DNA of 43,229 bases from JAWXVD01 sp044425705 (GTDB lineage Bacteria; Bacillota; Clostridia; Lachnospirales; Lachnospiraceae), in the NCBI GenBank assembly GCA_044425705.1, contig JAWXVD010000016.1, positions 1-43,229 on the forward strand. Direction: 5' to 3'. This document shows positions 7,810 to 15,516 of this stretch, one piece after another. The position numbers were made by a program, and so were the translations under genes. The notes beneath the pieces are model-generated. The model saw only the letters and a list, made by a program, of their open reading frames with translations. It had not been told where the DNA came from and did no database searches. Every line of letters begins with the position of its first letter. Position 1 is the first letter of the stretch.

Positions 7810-9438
7810 ATGAGAAAAAAAGTAGTAGCAGTATTATTAACAGTAGCAATGGCGACCATGAGTCTTACCGCTTGTGGAGGTGCTGGTGCAGCAGAAACTG
7901 GCGCAACAGAAGAGAGTACAGAAGTAGTAGTAGAAAAAAATGAGGATGTAGTTTCGGCAGTATCAGAAGAAGATTTTGAAAGTATTGCAGATGAAATTAT
8001 CATTGCAGTACAAAAGGAAGCGGTTACATTGGATCCGGTATTATTGGCTTATACAACTGATTTACAAATTGTAAATATGATTTGTGAAACACTTGTAAAA
8101 ACGACAGATGATGGAACGGACACTATGCCAGGATTAGCAGAGTCATGGGATATTAGCGAAGATGGATTAGTGTATACTTTTCACTTAGTTCCTGATTTGA
8201 CATTTTCGGATGGAACAGCAGTTACAGCAGAAGATTGGGAATTTTCTTTTGAACGAGCTATGACAACACCAGAAAGTTCTTGGGTGTTCTCGACGGATAA
8301 TATTGCATCAGTTGAAGTTGTAGATGATACAACACTTGTGATTACATTAAAAGAATTAGCATTAAATTTACTTTCTAATTTATCATGCTTTAATGTTTCT
8401 TTACAATCAAAAGCACAATATGAAGCAACAAATGGTTATACTGATGCTGGAAGTTATCCAATAGGTACAGGTTCTTACTGTATGGAGGAATGGGTACAAG
8501 ATGATCACATTACACTGATTGCAAATGAATATTATTATGGGGAACAACCAAAAACACAGACTATTAAGTTTTTAACTGTATCAGATGATAATTCAAGAAT
8601 TATGATGTTAAAAGCTGGGGAAGTTGATATTATTACAGAAGTTCCATATAGCAATATGGAAGATATCAACAATACTGATGGATTAATTGGTGTAGGTATT
8701 AGTTCTACAAAGAATCAATACATTATCTTTAATCATACAGCAAATGATGCACTTGGAAGCACTGAGGTTAGACAAGCATTACTTTATGCAACAGATAAAC
8801 AATTAATTGTAGATATGATACTTTATGGGTATGGGTCAGAAGCTGTTTCTTATATGCCTCAAAATGGATTATATTGGAATGATGAAATTGTACCAGTAGA
8901 ATATGATACAGAAAAAGCATTGGAATTAATGGCAGAAGCTGGATATCCAGACGGATTTGAAATCGAAGTCTTGATACAATCTGGAAATGATACGTATGCT
9001 CAAATTGCAACTATTTTAAAAGATATGTGGGCAAAAGTAGGAATAGACTTAACGATTACAACATTAGATTCAGCAGCAGTTTGGGATTTAGAATCTACAC
9101 TACAACATGACATGATCTTAAGTGGTTGGTCAGATGATTTACCTGACCCATCACAACTTGGTGCATATTGGTGGGATTATAGTGCTTCACAATGTTATTT
9201 TACAGGATATGATAATGTAGAAATACAAGAACTTTTTGCAGCAAGTCAAATAGAAACAGATGAAGCAGAAAGAGAAGCAATGTATTATGAATTACAACAA
9301 ATTTTTTATGATGAAGTAGTTGCAATCAATATGTTCCATGCAGATGCAACGGTAGCTATGTCAGATGATATTAAAGGATATGTAGAAACACCATTATATA
9401 GTTATAGATTCGATCAATTAGTAAAAACAGTGGAATAA
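7810..9438 (+). CDS. Oligopeptide ABC transporter substrate-binding lipoprotein (family 5)
   Basis: Extracytoplasmic binding protein of the OppA/DppA family, 542 residues, which delivers peptides to the permease encoded next. The signal peptide ends in a lipobox, LTAC-G at about residues 19-23, so the protein is lipid-anchored. Family blocks include AESWDISEDGLVYTFHL and PIGTGSYC. The ATG at 7810 is preferred because AGAAAGG lies 12 bases upstream, as for many genes here, and gives MRKK at the N-terminus; an ATG at 7804 is in frame. It heads the five-gene transporter operon. No strong promoter is visible in 7691-7803; a TATACT at about 7772 lacks a good -35 box. Confidence 0.9.
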   Translation: MRKKVVAVLLTVAMATMSLTACGGAGAAETGATEESTEVVVEKNEDVVSAVSEEDFESIADEIIIAVQKEAVTLDPVLLAYTTDLQIVNMICETLVKTTDDGTDTMPGLAESWDISEDGLVYTFHLVPDLTFSDGTAVTAEDWEFSFERAMTTPESSWVFSTDNIASVEVVDDTTLVITLKELALNLLSNLSCFNVSLQSKAQYEATNGYTDAGSYPIGTGSYCMEEWVQDDHITLIANEYYYGEQPKTQTIKFLTVSDDNSRIMMLKAGEVDIITEVPYSNMEDINNTDGLIGVGISSTKNQYIIFNHTANDALGSTEVRQALLYATDKQLIVDMILYGYGSEAVSYMPQNGLYWNDEIVPVEYDTEKALELMAEAGYPDGFEIEVLIQSGNDTYAQIATILKDMWAKVGIDLTITTLDSAAVWDLESTLQHDMILSGWSDDLPDPSQLGAYWWDYSASQCYFTGYDNVEIQELFAASQIETDEAEREAMYYELQQIFYDEVVAINMFHADATVAMSDDIKGYVETPLYSYRFDQLVKTVE

Positions 9439-9477
9439 ATAGATAAAATTTTATGGCAAGGGACGAGTGAAAGCTGA

Positions 9478-9499
9478 CAAGTTGACACTCTGTAACTTG
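9478..9499 (+). other. Small hairpin between binding protein and permease
   Basis: CAAGTT (9478-9483) pairs with AACTTG (9494-9499) around a 10-base loop. There is no T run. Such intercistronic hairpins can stabilise the upstream mRNA and keep binding protein above permease level; this role is inferred from position only. Confidence 0.3.
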
Positions 9500-9530
9500 C
9501 TATAAGAAATATAAAGAATGGGTGATGAAG

Positions 9531-10472
9531 ATGGATGTTTTAAATTATGTGTTAAAAAGAATCGTACAGATGATTCCAGTATTTATTATTGTAACAATTA
9601 TTATATTTTTTATGATAAGAATGATACCAGGAGATCCAGCTGCTGTTATGTTAGGAACAAAGGCTACACCAGAAGCAATAGAAAATATGCGAGAAAAAAT
9701 GGGATTAAATGATTCTTATTTTACGCAATTTATGGTTTTTTTGAAAGGATTAGTACAATTCGATTTAGGAACATCGATTAAATATAGTTCACCAGTTTCG
9801 CAACTAGTTGCAGATAAATTTTTAGTTACATTATCTCTTACAATTTTATCAACAATATTTACTGTTATCATCAGCTTTTCATTAGGATATCTTGGTGGTA
9901 TGCATAAAGATAAATGGCAAGATCAAATTACTAGAGTAATTTCGCTGTTTGGACTTGCAGCGCCTACCTTTTGGATTGGATTATTACTATTGACTGTTTT
10001 TGCAGTAAATTTAAATTGGTTTCCAGTTGCCGGATGGGGAGATACATGGATTGACCATATTAGAGGATTGATTTTACCAGCAATCACACAAGCCTTAGGT
10101 GTATCTGCAGTCTGTATGAGAAATTTAAGAAATAATGTCATTGAGATTAAAAATAGTGATTATGTAGAATATGCAAAAAGTAAAGGTGTTACAGATCAAG
10201 TCATAAAACGAAGACATATTATTAGAAATGCATTGATTCCTACAGTTACATTATTATCTTTAAAAATTGCATATATGTTAGGGGGAAGTATTATTATTGA
10301 ATCTGTGTTTTCATTGCCGGGTCTAGGTGCATTATTAGTAAATAGTATTTTGGCAAGAGATTATCCAGTAGTACAAGGCGTAGTTATTGTGTTTGTTGTG
10401 TTAGTTATGTTTATTAATTTAGCTACGGATATTTTATACTCTATTTTGGACCCACGAGTAAAACTAAGTTAG
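9531..10472 (+). CDS. Oligopeptide ABC transporter permease, OppB/DppB type
   Basis: Integral membrane permease of about six helices, 313 residues from the ATG at 9531. The N-terminal helix with FFMIRMIPGDPA and the EAA loop (EYAKSKGVTDQVIKRRHIIRNA region, near residue 215) are typical of the OppB/DppB subfamily. In-frame GTG/ATG codons at 9522 and 9525 would add two or three residues; the 9531 start gives the usual family N-terminus and uses GGGTGATGAAG as leader. It follows the binding protein by 92 bp and precedes OppC by 10 bp. Confidence 0.9.
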   Translation: MDVLNYVLKRIVQMIPVFIIVTIIIFFMIRMIPGDPAAVMLGTKATPEAIENMREKMGLNDSYFTQFMVFLKGLVQFDLGTSIKYSSPVSQLVADKFLVTLSLTILSTIFTVIISFSLGYLGGMHKDKWQDQITRVISLFGLAAPTFWIGLLLLTVFAVNLNWFPVAGWGDTWIDHIRGLILPAITQALGVSAVCMRNLRNNVIEIKNSDYVEYAKSKGVTDQVIKRRHIIRNALIPTVTLLSLKIAYMLGGSIIIESVFSLPGLGALLVNSILARDYPVVQGVVIVFVVLVMFINLATDILYSILDPRVKLS

Positions 10473-10482
10473 GAGAAGAGGA

Positions 10483-11313
10483 ATGAAGAACAAAAAAGTG
10501 ATTCATATGATACAAGATAATATGATTTTAGTAATTGGTATTCTTATTGTTTTGGTATTTGTCTTTTTTGCATTGTTTCCGAATCTGGTAACAGGTTATG
10601 ACCCAGATGCAATTAATGCAAGAGATATGCTACAAGCACCTAGTGCTTCCCATTGGTTTGGGACGGACAATTATGGAAGAGATTTGTATACCAGAGTGAT
10701 ATATGCTACTAGAATTGATTTGTTAATTGGAATTGGTGCAATGATAGTGCCATTTATCGCAGGTACAACATTAGGTTTGATAGCAGGATATTATGGTGGA
10801 AAATTAGATAGTATCATTATGCGTATTGTTGATGTTTTTATGGCATTTCCGTACATGGTTCTTGCAATCGCTATCGTTGCCATAACAGGAGCTGGGATTA
10901 GTGCACTGTTTATTTCTATGTGGTTAGTAGGTTGGAAAGAATATACTAGATTAGTGAGAAGTGAAGTAATTGTGGTAAAGCAACAAGAATATATTCAAGC
11001 CGCTAAGGTGCTAGGATATGGAGATGGAAGAATTATTATAAGAAATGTATTACCTAACGTATTAAGTAGTGCTATTGTATATGCAGCATCAGATATTGTT
11101 ATGTGTATGCTTTCAGGTGCCGCTCTTAGTTATTTGGGTTTAGGTGTGCAAATTCCATTGTCTGAGTGGGGGGCTATCATTTCAGATGGAAAAACATATT
11201 TGTCACAAGCATGGTGGATTACTTTTTTTCCAGGATTATTTTTAATGATTGCTGGGTTAGGATTTAGTTTGATTGGAGATGGATTATCTGATTTATTGAG
11301 AACAAAACACTAA
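10483..11313 (+). CDS. Oligopeptide ABC transporter permease, OppC/DppC type
   Basis: Second membrane subunit of the importer, 276 residues. An N-terminal helix (about residues 14-34) is followed by the OppC signature HWFGTDNYGRDLYTRVIY (about 57-74) and a permease domain with the EAA motif QEYIQAAKVLGYGDGRII (about 168-185). It pairs with the OppB-type subunit to form the channel. A strong AGGAGAAGAGG site precedes the ATG, and the start lies 10 bp after the previous stop, so translation is probably coupled. Confidence 0.9.
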   Translation: MKNKKVIHMIQDNMILVIGILIVLVFVFFALFPNLVTGYDPDAINARDMLQAPSASHWFGTDNYGRDLYTRVIYATRIDLLIGIGAMIVPFIAGTTLGLIAGYYGGKLDSIIMRIVDVFMAFPYMVLAIAIVAITGAGISALFISMWLVGWKEYTRLVRSEVIVVKQQEYIQAAKVLGYGDGRIIIRNVLPNVLSSAIVYAASDIVMCMLSGAALSYLGLGVQIPLSEWGAIISDGKTYLSQAWWITFFPGLFLMIAGLGFSLIGDGLSDLLRTKH

Positions 11314-11354
11314 ATAACTTAAGTTGAGTAGTTACAAATGGAGGAATCATCCTA

Positions 11355-11410
11355 GAACGAAACATAAAATTTAGTTCGGGACCTCAGCATAAATGTTTGA
11401 GAATATGAGG
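11355..11410 (+). repeat. Tandem hairpins in the oppC-oppD gap; second one pairs with the ribosome site
   Basis: Hairpin 1 pairs GAACGAAA (11355-11362) with TTTAGTTC (11370-11377), one mismatch. Hairpin 2 pairs CCTCA (11382-11386) with TGAGG (11406-11410), and the latter is the Shine-Dalgarno of the next gene. ACCTCAGCATAAATG in hairpin 2 resembles CCCTCAGCGTAAGTG at 33081-33095 (12 of 15 bases), also placed after a first hairpin, so this seems to be a recurring intergenic element. Confidence 0.5.
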
Positions 11411-11415
11411 GAAGT

Positions 11416-12423
11416 ATGAAAAATAAGGACAATATAATTGAAGTAGAAGATCTAGAAATTAACTTTCTACATAATCATAATATCATAAAGGCTGTTAATG
11501 GTGTATCATTCCATATAAAAAAAGGAGAGACATTAGGATTTGTAGGAGAAAGTGGATGTGGAAAAAGTACAACAGCAAAAGCAGTGATGAGATTATTAGC
11601 AGAAAATGCAAATATTACCCAGGGATCGATTAACTATTTGGATCAAGAAATACTAGATTTAAATGACGACCAATTAAGAGGAGTCAGGGGAAAAGAGATT
11701 GGTATGATTTTTCAAGATCCTATGACTTCGCTAAATCCAGTACTAACAATCAAAGAACAAATATTTGAGCAATATATTGGTACAAGAATGACGAAAAAAG
11801 AAAAAAAACAAGCAGCTATCAGTATGTTAGAATATGTAGGAATTCCAGCACCAGAAAGACGAATTAAAGATTATATCTATCAATTTTCTGGAGGTATGCG
11901 ACAAAGGGCTATGATAGCAATTACGTTAGCGGCAAAACCAAAATTGTTGATAGCGGATGAACCTACCACTGCATTAGACGTAACCATACAAGACCAAATT
12001 ATAAAATTAATTAATAGAATGAAAAAAGAACTTGATATGAGTGTGCTATTAATTACACATGATTTGGGAGTGATTAGCCAAATGTGCGATAAAGTAGCCG
12101 TTATGTATGCAGGGTATATTGTAGAATATGCAGATGTAATCACACTATTTGCGACACCGAGACATCCTTATACAAAGGGATTGATTGAAGCTATTCCTAG
12201 TAAGAATAAGGATGAAAGGCCGTTAAAGTCAATTCCAGGCACAACACCAAATATGCAAACAATAGGTGTAGGATGTCCATTTGCCGAAAGGTGTGAATAT
12301 TGCACTGATAAATGTACAGAAGTACTTCCAGAATTAGTGGATATTGGAGAGGGACATATGACTCGGTGTCATTATCCTCAGAGATTAGATACATACGAAG
12401 GACTTATTAAAATTTCTGAATAG
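11416..12423 (+). CDS. Oligopeptide ABC transporter ATPase, OppD/DppD type
   Basis: Cytosolic ATPase that powers the peptide importer, 335 residues. Walker A is GESGCGKST (about residues 45-53), the Q-loop is in MIFQDPMTSLNP, the ABC signature is FSGGMRQRA, Walker B is LLIADEPTTALD, and the switch His is in LITHDLG. The C-terminal oligopeptide extension has the cysteine cluster CPFAERCEYC...C, as in DppD proteins that may hold an Fe-S cluster. Its ribosome site is part of a hairpin, so its translation may be tuned separately from oppC. A second ATPase follows at 14 bp. Confidence 0.92.
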   Translation: MKNKDNIIEVEDLEINFLHNHNIIKAVNGVSFHIKKGETLGFVGESGCGKSTTAKAVMRLLAENANITQGSINYLDQEILDLNDDQLRGVRGKEIGMIFQDPMTSLNPVLTIKEQIFEQYIGTRMTKKEKKQAAISMLEYVGIPAPERRIKDYIYQFSGGMRQRAMIAITLAAKPKLLIADEPTTALDVTIQDQIIKLINRMKKELDMSVLLITHDLGVISQMCDKVAVMYAGYIVEYADVITLFATPRHPYTKGLIEAIPSKNKDERPLKSIPGTTPNMQTIGVGCPFAERCEYCTDKCTEVLPELVDIGEGHMTRCHYPQRLDTYEGLIKISE

Positions 12424-12437
12424 AAAGGGGAAAGAAA

Positions 12438-13430
12438 ATGGCAGAACAAGAAGTATTAATTCGTATTAAAAATTTGTATAAATCATTCCCCTTCAAAAGG
12501 AAGATTACAGATGTTATTATGCGGGAGCCACAAAGGGAAGTAAAAGCTGTAGATGGCGTATCTCTAGATATTAAGAAAAACGAAATTATCTCTCTAGTAG
12601 GGGAAAGTGGTTGTGGGAAAAGTTCTTTAGCAAGAACGATTATCAGGTTGTATGAGCCAGAACGCGGTGAAATTATTTATGGAGATACGGACATTGCACA
12701 TTTTAATCATGTGAAAATGCAAGAATATAGAAAAAGGATGCAAATGGTATTTCAAGATCCCTATTCGTCTTTGAATCCTAGAATGAAAATAAGAGAAGTA
12801 TTGACAGAAGAATTGCTATTTCATAATGTTTGTACCAAAGATCAGGTAGAAAATAAAGTATTAGAAATTATACAACAAGTAGGATTACCAGATACGGCAT
12901 TAGATAGATATCCAAGTGAATTTTCAGGAGGTCAAAGACAAAGAATAGGAATTGCTAGAGCACTTGCGGTGAATCCAGAATTTATTATAGCGGATGAACC
13001 TGTATCAGCCTTAGATGTGTCTATTCAGGCACAAATCTTGAACCTTTTATTAGAATTACAAAAAAATTACGGTTTATCCATTTTATTTATTTCGCATGAT
13101 TTAAGAGTTGTAAATTATATTTCAGATCGTGTTGCTGTTATGTATCTAGGGAAAATAGTGGAGATTGGAACAGCAAAAGATATTTATGAAAATTACCTAC
13201 ACCCATATTCTGAAGTTTTGTTAAAATCAGCGCCTAATATTGATCCAAGGATACGTTTAGAGAAACCGGTAATTGAAGGAAATCCACCTAGTCCAATAGA
13301 TATTTTACCAGGTTGTAGATTTTGTAAACGTTGTAAATATGCTAAAAGTGTTTGTTTTGAAGAAGAGCCAGAGTTAAAAGAAGTGAAAGAGGGTCACTTT
13401 TGTGCCTGCTACAAATATCAAGATATATAA
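12438..13430 (+). CDS. Oligopeptide ABC transporter ATPase, OppF/DppF type
   Basis: Partner ATPase of the importer, 330 residues. Walker A is GESGCGKSS (about 52-60), the Q-loop is in MVFQDPYSSLNP, the signature is FSGGQRQRI, Walker B is FIIADEPVSALD, and the switch His is in FISHDLR. The C-terminal cysteine-rich tail CRFCKRCKYAKSVC is present. A strong AAAGGGGAAAG site precedes the ATG. It closes the transporter set; the kinase-like gene downstream starts after a structured 92-bp gap. Confidence 0.92.
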   Translation: MAEQEVLIRIKNLYKSFPFKRKITDVIMREPQREVKAVDGVSLDIKKNEIISLVGESGCGKSSLARTIIRLYEPERGEIIYGDTDIAHFNHVKMQEYRKRMQMVFQDPYSSLNPRMKIREVLTEELLFHNVCTKDQVENKVLEIIQQVGLPDTALDRYPSEFSGGQRQRIGIARALAVNPEFIIADEPVSALDVSIQAQILNLLLELQKNYGLSILFISHDLRVVNYISDRVAVMYLGKIVEIGTAKDIYENYLHPYSEVLLKSAPNIDPRIRLEKPVIEGNPPSPIDILPGCRFCKRCKYAKSVCFEEEPELKEVKEGHFCACYKYQDI

Positions 13431-13458
13431 AAATATCTGAACAATAATAAAATTTTTT

Positions 13459-13516
13459 ACACGGCAATTTGTATCTTACGGTTCAAAAATTGCCAGACTA
13501 TAAGAAAGGTATGGAT
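13459..13516 (+). repeat. Structured leader element, copy 1 (before the cytidylate-kinase-like gene)
   Basis: From ACACGGCAATTTGTA onward this stretch aligns almost base for base with 28649-28706. GGCAATTT (13463-13470) pairs perfectly with AAATTGCC (13487-13494), and an inner ATC/GGT stem encloses a TTAC loop. It is followed by AGACT, AGAAAGG (13503-13509) and ATGGATATT. The differences from copy 2 keep the pairs, which argues for a conserved RNA structure or a recently copied repeat. Confidence 0.6.
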
Positions 13517-13522
13517 ATTAGC

Positions 13523-14155
13523 ATGGAAAATTATGTAATTACTATTGCCAGAGGATTTGGTAGTGGAGGTAAACAAATTGCATTACAACTTGCAAAAAAA
13601 TTGGGAATTGAATGTTATGAAAATAGAGTATTGTATTTAGCATCTGAGATGTGTGAGGTAGATAACAAAAAAATTCTTGATGTAAACGAAAAATTAGAAA
13701 AGAAAAGTTTTAGCAAAGTATTACGAGAAATTCCTAGACAAATAATCCCGCTGCCGATAACAAGAACATTTAAGTCTGAAGATTTATTATTTGAAGCGCA
13801 AGCAGAAATTATTCGAAATTTAGCTAAAACAGAATCTTGTGTTATTGTAGGGAAATGTGCAGACTATATTTTACAACAGTACGATAATGTTATTAGTATT
13901 TATATAGAAGCACCGAGATTCTATTGTGTAAAGAGACTTATGGAAAAAACAGGATGTGAGAAAAAAGAAGCTCATATGTTAATTGAAAAGACGGATAAAT
14001 ATCGTGGGGAATATTATAAATATTATACAAAAGGAAATTATTGGACAAACCCAGTTAATTATGATATGACGTTAAACAGTGAAAAATTAGGCGAAACGAA
14101 TTGTATCGAAATGATAAAGCAAGCGGTACGCCTCAAATTGAAACAAGATATTTAA
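13523..14155 (+). CDS. Cytidylate-kinase-like P-loop protein
   Basis: Protein of 210 residues with an N-terminal P-loop GFGSGGKQ after ITIAR, as in the cytidylate-kinase-like family common in clostridia. These proteins resemble CMP kinase but lack its full substrate domain, and their role is poorly known. RxxxGKCADY in the middle and the lid region RLMEKTGCEKKEA fit a nucleotide kinase fold. The ATG at 13523 is preferred because AGAAAGG lies 13 bases before it, the same spacing as argB; the in-frame ATG at 13511 is only one base from that site. It may be the last gene of the transporter unit. Confidence 0.7.
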   Translation: MENYVITIARGFGSGGKQIALQLAKKLGIECYENRVLYLASEMCEVDNKKILDVNEKLEKKSFSKVLREIPRQIIPLPITRTFKSEDLLFEAQAEIIRNLAKTESCVIVGKCADYILQQYDNVISIYIEAPRFYCVKRLMEKTGCEKKEAHMLIEKTDKYRGEYYKYYTKGNYWTNPVNYDMTLNSEKLGETNCIEMIKQAVRLKLKQDI

Positions 14156-14164
14156 AATAATATA

Positions 14165-14195
14165 TTGACTCTGTAGCTATCATAGAGAGTATATT
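14165..14195 (+). promoter_or_regulatory. MerR-type promoter B (19-bp spacer) for the PLP enzyme/aminotransferase/ADH operon
   Basis: TTGACT (14165-14170) and TATATT (14190-14195) are 19 bp apart. ACTCT-N13-AGAGT is positioned exactly as in promoter A, and the 11 bases ATAGAGAGTAT fall at the same place in both. It lies 65 bp before the start codon of the operon. Confidence 0.7.
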
Positions 14196-14259
14196 GTACA
14201 TGAAAATAAGTTTTTATTTTATAATTGAGGAAAAATAATAAATCAATAGGAGCAAAATA

Positions 14260-15471
14260 ATGGAAAAATTTGAATTTGATGATATGGAATTTTCAGAAGG
14301 TACGAGATTATTATATGAGGGACATAATGTGAATGGTATGTCTTTGGCACCAGAAGCAATGCCACTTTTTCAGACAAGTGCATTCACTATGACAAATCTT
14401 GATAATGTACAACAAACATACGATGAAAAAGGATATACATATGTCAGAACAAGAAATCCTAATAGAAAAGCGTTAGCAGATGCCATTACTTTTTTAGAAG
14501 GTGGTGTGGATAGTTTGATATTTAATTCTGGTATGGGTGCAATAACAACTACATATTTTGCATTGCTACAACCAGGAGATCATTTTTTATGTAATGAAAA
14601 CATTTATGGAGAAACATTTGATGCAATCAAAATTCTTTTGAAAAATTATGGTGTAGAGGCAGAATTTGTGCCATTTGATAATTTGGATATGGTAAAGGCA
14701 GCAGTTAAACCAAACACAAAAATGTTGTATACTGAAGTAGCTAGTAATCCCACAGATCGTCTCTGTGATATTGAGGAAATTGCTAAAATTGCACATGAAG
14801 GAAATGCTTGGTTAATGGTAGATAATACATTTACTACACCTATTTGTTGCAAACCGATTGCTTTAGGAGCTGATATAGTAATTAACAGTTTGACTAAATT
14901 TTTAAATGGTCATTCTGATGCACTAGCAGGCTCTATTACGATTAATGATATGGATTTATATGCAAAAATACACGAAATTCGTATGCTTACTGGAACTAGT
15001 GCAAGTCCTCATACAGCATGGACCGTATATAGAGGGATTCATACAGCAGACTTAAGAATAAAAAAACAATGTGATAATGCAACAAAATTAGCAAAAGCAT
15101 TGTCAGGAAATAAACATGTTTTAAAAGTGAATCACCCATCAGTAGAGACACATCCACAGTATGAACTCGGTAAAAAAATATTTAAAGGTCCAGAGTTAAT
15201 GACTGGAATGTTAAGTTTTGAAATGCCAGCAGATAAGAAAAAAATATCGGTATTTATGGATAAATTGCATTTACCACATTATGCACCTACCTTAGGTGGA
15301 ATTCGTTCTACATTATCTTATCCTTTACTTTCTTCACACATGCATGTGCCAGAAGCGGAATTGGTAAAAATGGATATCTCAGTAGGCTTGATGAGGGTAT
15401 CAGTGGGAATTGAAGATGCTGAAGATCTCATTAAAGATTTTAACAATGCATTGACTGTGTTTGATGAATAG
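14260..15471 (+). CDS. Cys/Met-metabolism PLP enzyme, paralogue 2 (gamma-lyase/synthase family)
   Basis: Fold-type I PLP enzyme of 403 residues, clearly related to the enzyme at 6415. PLP Lys213 is in NSLTKFLNGHSD, Asp188 in LMVDNTF, Tyr116 in NIYGET, and the carboxylate Arg in LMRVSVG. It shares the altered signatures: NPN instead of NPT (RTRNPNR), and GGIRSTLSYP instead of GGxESLxxHP. Members of the family cleave or form C-S and C-O bonds at the gamma (or beta) carbon of amino acids, releasing a 2-oxo acid when they act as lyases. It heads a three-gene operon behind promoter B with an aminotransferase and an alcohol dehydrogenase. The ribosome site AGGAG lies 8 bases before the ATG. Confidence 0.8.
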   Translation: MEKFEFDDMEFSEGTRLLYEGHNVNGMSLAPEAMPLFQTSAFTMTNLDNVQQTYDEKGYTYVRTRNPNRKALADAITFLEGGVDSLIFNSGMGAITTTYFALLQPGDHFLCNENIYGETFDAIKILLKNYGVEAEFVPFDNLDMVKAAVKPNTKMLYTEVASNPTDRLCDIEEIAKIAHEGNAWLMVDNTFTTPICCKPIALGADIVINSLTKFLNGHSDALAGSITINDMDLYAKIHEIRMLTGTSASPHTAWTVYRGIHTADLRIKKQCDNATKLAKALSGNKHVLKVNHPSVETHPQYELGKKIFKGPELMTGMLSFEMPADKKKISVFMDKLHLPHYAPTLGGIRSTLSYPLLSSHMHVPEAELVKMDISVGLMRVSVGIEDAEDLIKDFNNALTVFDE

Positions 15472-15516
15472 TTATATAAGGATCAAAATTAAGAAATGAA
15501 AAGAGGGGTAAGGAAG

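Noticed and set aside
9482..9506. TTGACACTCTGTAAC before the OppB-type gene as a fourth MerR-type promoter
   Set aside because: The TTGACACTCTGT opening is suggestive, but no -10 box stands at 19 bp and no AGAG half-site follows.
9518..9712. Overlapping plus-strand frame at the start of the OppB-type permease
   Set aside because: It is out of frame with a clear permease, and its product is low-complexity Tyr/Asn/Asp-rich sequence.
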